Shown piece after piece: positions 40,514 to 45,900 of a stretch of DNA of 45,900 nt. The notes beneath the pieces are model-generated. The model worked only from the letters and a program-made list of their open reading frames with translations, searched no databases and had not been told where the DNA came from. Both the position numbers and the translations under genes were made by a program. How positions within the stretch are numbered: the stretch's first letter is position 1; every line of letters begins with the position of its first letter. Origin of the DNA: Methanothrix sp. (GTDB taxonomy: Archaea > Halobacteriota > Methanosarcinia > Methanotrichales > Methanotrichaceae); assembly GCA_026394555.1 (NCBI GenBank), contig JAPKXZ010000009.1, positions 1 to 45,900 of the forward strand, read 5' to 3'.

Positions 40514-40723
40514 TTAAGCTAAGCGTATCATTTTTATTGAAAACTTACCTAAAATTCCAAATTTGTCTAGGACGATATTATTCGCGGTTTCTTCCAAAAT
40601 TACATCAGTAAGCTTTTCTCCACTAATTAATTTTATTACAACAGATTTATTAAAAAATTCTGCGTATTTATCTGTAATTTCGGTTGCCGCTACTTTATTT
40701 CTATGGTGACTTAACCAAGTCAT
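40514..40723 (-). CDS. Small beta-rich protein, possible Sm-like fold (element)
   Basis: The 69-residue product starts MTWLSHHRNKVAATEITDKY, and its second half FFNKSVVIKLISGEKLTDVILEETANNIVLDKFGILGKFSIKMIRLA resembles Sm/Hfq motifs: a strand V-I-K-L-x-x-G-x-x-L, an acidic turn, a strand NNIVLDKFG, then a closing strand. It is the best Sm-like candidate of the three in this element. GGAGATGA lies 5 nt before ATG 40723, and a TATATATAT run just upstream may be an internal promoter. If real, an RNA chaperone or oligomeric ring is expected. The assignment is inferred from pattern only. Confidence 0.62.
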   Translation of the reverse strand: MTWLSHHRNKVAATEITDKYAEFFNKSVVIKLISGEKLTDVILEETANNIVLDKFGILGKFSIKMIRLA

Positions 40724-40744
40724 TATTATCATCTCCATATATAT

Positions 40745-41062
40745 TTAGCTAAATTTTAGCACTTGCTTTGATATTCCCTTATCTTTTGGCTTAGAGAACC
40801 AAGGTATGTCCGATCTGTCAGATTCAAGATCCTTGGTTAGCTCAGCTCTTTCATAGGCGGCTTGCAATTCGTCCTCAGACATACATTTGAGCTTGTCTAC
40901 CTCCGCCTGGTGATGATCTTCGGCGGCTTTTGCAATCAAGTGCTCGCGGTACATTTCCTCAGTTTCTTTGGGCTTGAATGCTTTATCTACTTTATCAGAT
41001 TCTTTTGCTTCCCTTTCGTTGTACGCTTTTTCTATTGCGGCCATTTCTTCATCATATCCCAT
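40745..41062 (-). CDS. Acidic/charged helical protein of the element operon
   Basis: The product of about 105 residues is rich in Glu, Lys and Ala: MGYDEEMAAIEKAYNEREAKESDKVDKAFKPKETEEMYREHLIAKAAEDHHQAEVDKLKCMSEDELQAAYERAELTKDLESDRSDIPWFSKPKDKG. It is predicted to be mostly helical, possibly coiled coil, and resembles no family I can name. ATG 41062 with AGGAGTGA upstream is preferred to ATG 41071, which would overlap the preceding stop codon. It belongs to the minus-strand operon that ends with the SF3 helicase. An adaptor or structural role is possible. Confidence 0.68.
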   Translation of the reverse strand: MGYDEEMAAIEKAYNEREAKESDKVDKAFKPKETEEMYREHLIAKAAEDHHQAEVDKLKCMSEDELQAAYERAELTKDLESDRSDIPWFSKPKDKGISKQVLKFS

Positions 41063-41067
41063 GTTAA

Positions 41068-41292
41068 TCACTCCTTAGACTTATTTATAATATTCATAAT
41101 GTCTTTGTACTCATCAATTCCACAAATCAGAACAAATTCCTTAGAACTTTCAGGATCTTTTAATATCACCCATTGGATAATATTGTCAGTACCAAGCACG
41201 TTTTGAACCTGAGAAGGTAGCCCGATATTTTTTGCGTGCTTGTTGCTGCATGTATTTATGCTTCTGACAAACTTATTAACAGTTTCAAACAT
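41068..41292 (-). CDS. Small unknown protein of the element operon
   Basis: The 74-residue protein reads MFETVNKFVRSINTCSNKHA, then KNIGLPSQVQNVLGTDNIIQWVILKDPESSKEFVLICGIDEYKDIMNIINKSKE. The second half looks like a small alpha/beta domain (strands IIQWVILKD and KEFVLICGID, then a helix). AAGGAGATG lies well placed before ATG 41292. The stop codon overlaps the start region of the next gene, indicating coupling. No family is recognised. It is the second gene of the element operon. Confidence 0.7.
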   Translation of the reverse strand: MFETVNKFVRSINTCSNKHAKNIGLPSQVQNVLGTDNIIQWVILKDPESSKEFVLICGIDEYKDIMNIINKSKE

Positions 41293-41294
41293 AT

Positions 41295-41879
41295 TTATTC
41301 ATCTCCTTGTATAATAGATTTAACTTGATTACTATAAAAATCCAATTGTTTTATTTTTGCTTCTTCCGCAAGGATATATTTTTCATGATCCTCTTTAAAT
41401 TTTTTGAATTGAGGATTTGCCAAAACTTGATCCAAAGTTTGCCCTTTTGACTGCAATCCTGATCTATAGGCAACTTCATTTTTCACTCTGCTCATGAAGG
41501 TATTTATTTTATGGATGCTTTCGCTCCTCATATGCTCAATTCCCGACAATGTAGGCGAGATTAATGCAGGATATTTTAATTGAACTTCATGAAATAATGG
41601 GTTGAGTTTATTAAAGATGGAATTTAGTCTTGCCAAGTTTTGCATCTCACTGAGTTCATTATTAACTGATGTTTCAAAAGCTATTTTGTCACAAATAACA
41701 ATCTTCGCACTACCATTATCAGGAGCTAATGAGCAAAATCCCCAACGTTGGCTTCGGAGTTCATTGACTTTTTCTACAATTTCTGCCTTTTCCTTGCCCG
41801 CACTGATCACGGGATCTGTTTCAAAACCGTCGTCGGCTGCATTGATAGCATAGTTCTCGCACGATTCTTCAAACCTCAT
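41295..41879 (-). CDS. Unknown helical protein, first gene of the element operon
   Basis: The 194-residue product starts MRFEESCENYAINAADDGFE and is mostly helical: AGKEKAEIVEKVNELRSQRWGFCSLAPDNGSAKIVICDKIAFETSVNNELSEMQNLARLNSIFNKLNPLFHEVQLKYPALISPTLSGIEHMRSESIHKINTFMSRVKNEVAYRSGLQSKG...KFKEDHEKYILAEEAKIKQLDFYSNQVK. Heptad-like spacing suggests coiled coils. No signal peptide or known motif is visible. GGTATGGTGA precedes ATG 41879, inside the end of a tiny possible leader ORF. It heads an operon of about eight genes ending with the replication helicase, so a replication- or element-specific function is likely. Confidence 0.7.
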   Translation of the reverse strand: MRFEESCENYAINAADDGFETDPVISAGKEKAEIVEKVNELRSQRWGFCSLAPDNGSAKIVICDKIAFETSVNNELSEMQNLARLNSIFNKLNPLFHEVQLKYPALISPTLSGIEHMRSESIHKINTFMSRVKNEVAYRSGLQSKGQTLDQVLANPQFKKFKEDHEKYILAEEAKIKQLDFYSNQVKSIIQGDE

Positions 41880-42262
41880 ATATATTCACCATACCTTTAG
41901 ATTTATCTTCAATATTACTCATACCTTCATTTACAACCATCTTTTTATATATTTTATATATCCCTTTAAGGACAATATTTTCCAAAAATTGGTACAATTG
42001 TGATATACTGCACAATGATAATTAAAGGGGTTTTTCAAGAATTATTTCCATTTTGATTATAAAATACATTTCATTAGAACCATCTATGAATATATCGCGA
42101 CGTTTTAGGAGCCAATTGCGTACATATTCTATACATATAAAGAAATCCGGCCCTTGCAGCACATCGGCCCGAAACTACCCGGCTCATTAGTAAGGCCCGG
42201 CCCGCCCTATAGCGTCAGATTAAAGATGTTATAAATAGCATTCCAATTGGAGGGATAAAAGA
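41880..42262. promoter_or_regulatory. Divergent control region of the element operon and the PH-SHOCT gene
   Basis: On the minus strand a double TATA run (41943-41962, tatatattttatata) predicts transcription from about 41922-41929. A 17-23-codon frame (TGA ending at 41869) then overlaps the ATG at 41879 and may be a leader ORF. On the plus strand TTATAAATA (42229-42237) and GGAGGG (42249-42254) precede the gene at 42263. A GC-rich run ggcccggcccgcccta lies at about 42193-42209. Confidence 0.5.
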
Positions 42263-42817
42263 ATGCCACAAGATGCACCACTCAACGCCTGTATGTCAAA
42301 GGTAAACGAAATTTTAACTTCTGAAGAGTCTATAATCTTTTCCGTTTCCCAAACATCTATTGCAGGACTTAAACCGGATACCGTTGTTTTAACGAATAAG
42401 CGTTTCATTCTCTACCATCCTGGATTACTAGGATGCAAGTTTGATGATTTCCTTTGGCGCGATCTTATAAACGTAAAATTGAATGAAGGCATTATGGGAG
42501 CTAAACTAACATTTGAAGCTAAAAATAATAAAATAACCGTTGATAAACTCCCAAAAACTGAGGCACGAAAAGCCTACTCAATCGCACAAGAAAAAGAACA
42601 AGAAGCTAATGAAAATAGACGACAAAGACAGATGCAAGAAGATTCAGCCAAAGCCGGGCATATTGTTGTTGGAAATGTTGGAGCAGGAAACCAACCAACT
42701 ACAGTTGCAGATGATCCAATGGCAAAGCTTACCAAGTTGAAAAATATGTTTGACGCCGGACTTATAACTCAAGAAGAGTACGATAAAAAGAAAGCAGAAA
42801 TACTAGCATCGATGTGA
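42263..42817 (+). CDS. Bacterial-PH-like domain plus C-terminal SHOCT domain protein
   Basis: The 184-residue protein has a PH-like domain (about 10-105: VNEILTSEESIIFSVSQTSIAGLKPDTVVLTNKRFILYHPGLLGCKFDDFLWRDLINVKLNEGIMGAKLTFEAKNNKITVDKLPKTEARKAYSIAQ), with the TNKRFILY core typical of YdjZ/YvbH-like PH domains. A Glu/Gln-rich linker follows, then a SHOCT motif at the end (DPMAKLTKLKNMFDAGLITQEEYDKKKAEILASM). SHOCT regions commonly mediate oligomerisation. GGAGG lies about 9 nt before ATG 42263. It is the only plus-strand gene on the right side of the element, 250 bp from the right att, so it may be cargo acting on the host; its target is unknown. Confidence 0.85.
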   Translation: MPQDAPLNACMSKVNEILTSEESIIFSVSQTSIAGLKPDTVVLTNKRFILYHPGLLGCKFDDFLWRDLINVKLNEGIMGAKLTFEAKNNKITVDKLPKTEARKAYSIAQEKEQEANENRRQRQMQEDSAKAGHIVVGNVGAGNQPTTVADDPMAKLTKLKNMFDAGLITQEEYDKKKAEILASM

Positions 42818-43068
42818 TTTATATATAATTTTTATTTTTACTTCCATCAATTTAAATGAATATAATTTAAACAATTTATTACTAATATTTCTTTTTGGAA
42901 TGTCAAAGAGATCATGCCAAATGGATGACTTGGTAGGGCTTCCTCATTGAAATTCAAGGAGGTTACGCGACAGTGTCACCTGCAAATGACCCGCAAAGGT
43001 TTATATGATCGCGACTAAAGTCTAGTAAGGCAGTCAAAAATAGAAATCGATATCAATAGACTAAATCA

Positions 43069-43152
43069 TGCGGGATACGGGATTCGAACCCGCGAACTCC
43101 TGCGAGACAGGATCTTAAGTCCTGCGCCTTTGGCCAGCTTGGCTAACCCCGC
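43069..43152 (-). tRNA. tRNA-Leu (anticodon TAA), attR of the element
   Basis: The 84-nt class II tRNA folds completely. The acceptor GCGGGGT pairs with ATCCCGC and the discriminator is A. The anticodon stem CAGGA/TCCTG encloses loop CTTAAGA with anticodon TAA, read in the gene direction. A long variable arm (CTC/GAG) and T-arm with TTCGAAT follow. CCA is not encoded. Its 3' 57 bp are duplicated at 34814-34870, so the element supplies this half and keeps the gene functional. Confidence 0.95.
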
Positions 43153-43218
43153 GCTCATCAGATCTATACTTCTGGAATAAGTACTTTGCCGATGCAATAG
43201 AAAAAATAAGATGGCGGC

Positions 43219-44160
43219 TTAAATATAGACCGCTGTTCCCGGTTCCACGTAGATTATCTTCTGAACTCCTCTTGTGAAGAACATTGTCTTCGGGTAGTTG
43301 AACTGGCCATCATAGATCCGAACATCGTGGTTCCTACCACCAACTACACGAAAGCTGAACCTTCCATCAAGTAAGTCTCTACTGGTCCCATCCGTGCCTA
43401 TGTAATTGCCATCCAGGAATACCTGATATCCTTTCATCCCCTTTGAGACAATAGTCACTGGTGTGTCTCCTGTCGCAGGAGGAACAATCTGGGCGGGCGG
43501 ATAGCTGGGAGTTGTCTGTGGATATGTTGGCGGATAGGTGCTGGTAACATCGATGACTATGGCATTGCTTACCTGGCCGCCGATAATGAAGAGCAGTACA
43601 TGCTGACCAATTGTATCTGCATAGAAGTCAATCTGGCTGCTGCCTGGGAAGAAGTAGAAGCTTTCCTTGGATAGCTTTCCATCAGGGGTTATCTCATACA
43701 GATAGCCGTTGCCTCCCGTGGAAGAGGTTGCCAGCAGAGTGAGGCCGGACCACTGGGGAACTTTGGCATACTGGGACCAGCTGGAAGAGCCCAGTATCCA
43801 CAAGGAGTTTCCTCCTGTGTAGGCGGCATTGCTTTGATATTGGGTGTACGGCACAGCTTGCATCTGATAGCTAAAATAAACCGTGCTCGGCGTGCTGTCC
43901 ACTATCACATGCTTCTTTGGGCTCTCAATATGCTTCTTGGGGGTCGATCCTTTGTAGGACCAGAAGTATTGAGAAAAGATGTGGTCAGCTGCGCTGGAAG
44001 ACGGCGGATTGCCGCCTACCCATGGCTGGCCGATGCCCAGCTCAAACAACTTCTCAGCTCTCGCTTCTCCTGGTAGCAGCTCTACGCCGCTTCTATCTAC
44101 GGCAATTGCACACCCCACTAAAGATATAATGAGGACTATCGATATCAAGATTTTATTCAT
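43219..44160 (-). CDS. Secreted protein with a PEGA-like C-terminal domain
   Basis: The product of about 313 residues has a signal peptide (MNKILISIVLIISLVGCAIAV; the LVGC could also be lipobox-like), then VDRSGVELLPGEARAEKLFELGIGQPWVGG. A beta-rich middle (NSLWILGSSSWSQYAKVPQWSGLTLLATSS, LYEITPDGKLSKESFYFFPGSSQIDFYADTIGQHVLLFIIGGQVSNAIVIDV) resembles a cell-surface beta-sandwich. A Pro/Thr/Tyr-rich linker precedes a PEGA-like end (VTIVSKGMKGYQVFLDGNYIGTDGTSRDLLDGRFSFRVVGGRNHDVRIYDGQFNYPKTMFFTRG). AGGTGA lies before ATG 44160; GTG 44169 is in frame. This layout is common in methanogen envelope proteins. Function is unknown. Confidence 0.75.
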   Translation of the reverse strand: MNKILISIVLIISLVGCAIAVDRSGVELLPGEARAEKLFELGIGQPWVGGNPPSSSAADHIFSQYFWSYKGSTPKKHIESPKKHVIVDSTPSTVYFSYQMQAVPYTQYQSNAAYTGGNSLWILGSSSWSQYAKVPQWSGLTLLATSSTGGNGYLYEITPDGKLSKESFYFFPGSSQIDFYADTIGQHVLLFIIGGQVSNAIVIDVTSTYPPTYPQTTPSYPPAQIVPPATGDTPVTIVSKGMKGYQVFLDGNYIGTDGTSRDLLDGRFSFRVVGGRNHDVRIYDGQFNYPKTMFFTRGVQKIIYVEPGTAVYI

Positions 44161-44169
44161 ATCTTTCAC

Positions 44170-44492
44170 CTGATGTGAGTAAGAAGGATTTTATGCATTC
44201 TATATTCGTACGGTTGTAGGGGGATGGATGCATCTCAAAGATATAAAGCTTTATATTTCAATGTGGTCTTATTTTCATTCATAAAATTTTATATTTTTTG
44301 AGGGCATCCGGAATTGAAGGGAAAATCTAATCAGGAGCAATCGAACACCTGGCACCTCTGTCTGCCTGGGGCAGCCGGAGGGCGGAGCGATCTTGCCGGA
44401 TGATTTCCCCTAAATTAAGCCCGAAAAAAAGATTCTCTGGCCTCTCATGAAGATCCCGAGAAGGCCTATCTAGATTGGGTTTTTTACTTCTC
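44170..44492. other. Gene-free stretch between two minus-strand secreted-protein genes
   Basis: On the minus strand AAATATAAAGCTTTATATC at about 44240-44258 offers a TATA box for the gene starting at 44160. I see no other gene or RNA; a C/G-rich stretch at 44345-44400 has no clear fold. Confidence 0.45.
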
Positions 44493-45656
44493 TTAGAAAC
44501 CCTCCGTCACCCTCATGGCAGACCAGGTTCCTCCTGGAGCACTCTCTGCGGTGTAAGTGCCGGAAGATATGGAATTTTCCGCCACAGACCTCGATACCCA
44601 GAAGGTCTGTCCCCCGCCCGGCGATACCCACATCAGGGTAAGTACCGTTCCGTCGAACTGCCAGGTTCCCTGTCGGTTGGCTCCCACATTGGCCCCCTCC
44701 GTCTCCGTCCATTCCAGGGTGCCGTCCTTCTTTAAATTCAGGTCCGCCTTCCAATCGTTAAAGCCTTCCTGATGTCCGGACATCTTCCAGGCACCGGCCA
44801 GCTGCAAGCCGCTGCCCAGAGGTCCGTCAAAGCAGACCACGTAAGCATCCTCGGAGCTGAGTTTCATCCAGACCAAAGACCTGCCGGGGGCAGGATTGGT
44901 GAGCATGGGGTTGATTGTCTGGGGTGTAGCCTCGCCCAGATTGGCTGCAACCACATCAAAGACATAGAACTTGCCGCTCACCAGCTCCTGCGACCCCAGT
45001 TGATTCCATTTATCCGGCGTTCCTATCTGGGTGCCGGTTCTTTTGCCGTACCAGATATTGTACACGCCTGGGGCCAGTCCCGGTCCGGCTGTGTAAAGGT
45101 CGGTTGGACTTCTGGGCGAATAGTCCGCTCCATCTCCGGCACAGGGGGCAGACTTTCCTTTATCGCTGCCGCCGCTGCCACCCTTAAGACCGATAACTGT
45201 GGCAAGTCCGCAATCATTGCTCTCGGAGGTATAGGACCAGGTCGATGGGCTTGAGTCGATAATAGTATAAGTTCCGGCGGGCAAATCCACATTCGGAGAC
45301 AAGTAGACTATCCAGTAAGCATTGGGAACGCCTCCCTGGCCCGGTTCACCCTCTGCCTGCCAGGGGCCGTAGGTCTTGCCCTGCTCGTCTCTTAGCCCAA
45401 TTGTTCCCGGTGATTCGCCGGAGGCATAATGATATGTGCCCATTTTGGTAATGGTCCTTTGCTCGTCAATGGTAAAGACGGTAGGATTGGGCGGGTCATT
45501 GCTGACACCGGCACATGCGCTTTGAGCAAAGATGCGCTCTTCCCCGTCGCCCGGAGAGGGAAGACCGTAGCACTGGCCAAGACCCGGCAGGGTCATAATA
45601 AATGCGGCCAGGATGGAAAATAATAAAATCGTAAACAGCTTCCTGGGTCTGATCAT
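44493..45656 (-). CDS. Secreted protein of unknown function with beta-rich repeats
   Basis: The 387-residue product has a signal peptide (KLFTILLFSILAAFIMTLPGLGQ) and an N-terminal domain (about 30-160: DPPNPTVFTIDEQRTITKMGTYHYASGESPGTIGLRD, YWIVYLSPNVDLPAGTYTIIDSSPSTWSYTSESNDCG) that repeats the theme of extracellular beta-sandwiches for interpreting small ligands. The second half (about 185-290: VYNIWYGKRTGTQIGTPDKWNQLG, FYVFDVVAANLG) and the end (LAGAWKMSGHQEGFNDWKADLNLKKDGTLEWTETEG, GTWQFDGTVLTLMWVSPGGGQTFWVS) resemble a lipocalin-like or META-type barrel. GGTGGATTTGA lies before ATG 45656. A TATA box at 45721-45729 serves it. No definite family is recognised; extracellular location is inferred. 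Confidence 0.68.
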   Translation of the reverse strand: MIRPRKLFTILLFSILAAFIMTLPGLGQCYGLPSPGDGEERIFAQSACAGVSNDPPNPTVFTIDEQRTITKMGTYHYASGESPGTIGLRDEQGKTYGPWQAEGEPGQGGVPNAYWIVYLSPNVDLPAGTYTIIDSSPSTWSYTSESNDCGLATVIGLKGGSGGSDKGKSAPCAGDGADYSPRSPTDLYTAGPGLAPGVYNIWYGKRTGTQIGTPDKWNQLGSQELVSGKFYVFDVVAANLGEATPQTINPMLTNPAPGRSLVWMKLSSEDAYVVCFDGPLGSGLQLAGAWKMSGHQEGFNDWKADLNLKKDGTLEWTETEGANVGANRQGTWQFDGTVLTLMWVSPGGGQTFWVSRSVAENSISSGTYTAESAPGGTWSAMRVTEGF

Positions 45657-45720
45657 TCAAATCCACCTCGACACCTTCCAGCAGCTAAACCGAAAAGATG
45701 TATACAACCAAGACGCGCAA

Positions 45721-45729
45721 TAGATATAA
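45721..45729 (-). promoter_or_regulatory. TATA box of the secreted-protein gene, with a palindrome-like motif at the transcript start
   Basis: TTTATATCT on the minus strand predicts transcription from about 45700. There gtatacaaccaa (45699-45710) matches 12 bp of the palindromic element found at 36417-36441. Confidence 0.45.
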
Positions 45730-45828
45730 ATTTTCTTAATTTACGGGCTTTCTCTGGTGAAGGTCGTGATTTAACTATAGGTTGTTATAAATAGAACTAC
45801 ACTGCATATGATACATGGGGTGTAGCAA

Positions 45829-45900
45829 ATGGGAAAAAGAGGTCCAAAACCACGATTCATGGATGTAGCATGTCCAAATGAGAGGTGTACTCTGTTTGGA
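45829..45900 (+). CDS. Start of a zinc-ribbon transposase-like gene, cut by the window edge
   Basis: ATG 45829 opens a frame reading MGKRGPKPRFMDVACPNERC then TLFG, still open at the last base. The GKRGPKPRFxDVACPNxxC opening with the first two cysteines of a zinc ribbon resembles the N-terminus of IS1-related archaeal transposases. A TATA box ggttgttataaata lies at about 45780-45793. Only 24 residues are visible, so the family assignment is provisional. Confidence 0.5.
   Translation, partial: MGKRGPKPRFMDVACPNERCTLFG

Larger units (their letters stand above)
34814..43125. mobile_element. Integrated genetic element of about 8.25 kb in a tRNA-Leu gene
   Basis: Left end: 58 bp (34813-34870) identical to the 3' part of tRNA-Leu. 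Right end: the same 58 bp (43068-43125) as part of the complete tRNA gene. Between them lie a tyrosine integrase beside the left att, an origin-like repeat tract, a D5/SF3 helicase and a compact operon of small proteins. Base composition is clearly more AT-rich than both flanks. No capsid, portal, relaxase or partition gene is recognised. The element supplies the 3' half of the working tRNA gene. Confidence 0.88.

Overview
The window looks like a methanogenic archaeon close to Methanothrix (Methanosaeta). This is inferred from gene content: giant DUF11/Cna-B-like surface proteins rich in N-glycosylation sequons, SIMPL proteins, an archaeal ADH synthase (aroA'), GatCAB, DUF2299, a MacB-type ABC operon with a COG1361-like partner, TATA-box promoters and a tRNA without encoded CCA. 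No tool or database was used, so all family names come from reading the translations.

Layout. 1-9308: two paralogous giant secreted proteins with a DUF2299 gene between them; each ends in a near-identical terminator hairpin, and the first has a frameshift in near-perfect 255-bp repeats. 9318-13409: two SIMPL proteins, a multi-span membrane protein, ADH synthase and a TPR protein. 13433-16743 (minus): a soluble two-component cluster (PAS-PAS kinase, single-domain receiver, receiver-kinase hybrid). 17084-19815: a DUF4062-ATPase protein behind a 25-codon leader ORF, then a decayed AlbA_2/Schlafen-like ATPase. 19889-23020 (minus): gatC-gatA-gatB. 23276-26183: a CrtI-like FAD oxidoreductase, then an H-type lectin diverging from an unknown protein with hydrophobic segments. 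26281-26405: a candidate structured RNA. 26734-29894: a small operon (HTH-like protein, a 49-aa AbrB-like protein, ABC ATPase, secreted COG1361-like protein, MacB/FtsX permease). 30243-32798: hybrid cluster protein, a divergent Cys-rich HxlR regulator, and a cupin/SnoaL operon. The hcp and cupin promoters share an upstream element with identical spacing to the TATA box. 32972-34425 (minus): DEAD-box helicase with a long structured leader.

34814-43125 is an AT-rich integrated element of about 8.25 kb, the main discovery here. It lies between a complete tRNA-Leu(TAA) gene (right) and an exact 58-bp copy of that gene's 3' part (left). It carries a tyrosine integrase, a small DNA-binding-type protein, a secreted protein, a CTATAG-rich origin-like tract beside a D5/SF3 replication helicase, a compact operon of small unknown proteins (three of which may be Sm/SH3-like beta-barrels), and a PH-SHOCT protein. 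No capsid gene is recognisable, so it looks like an integrative plasmid or a very reduced virus.

43219-45900 returns to host-type sequence: two secreted proteins and the start of a zinc-ribbon transposase-like gene cut by the window edge.
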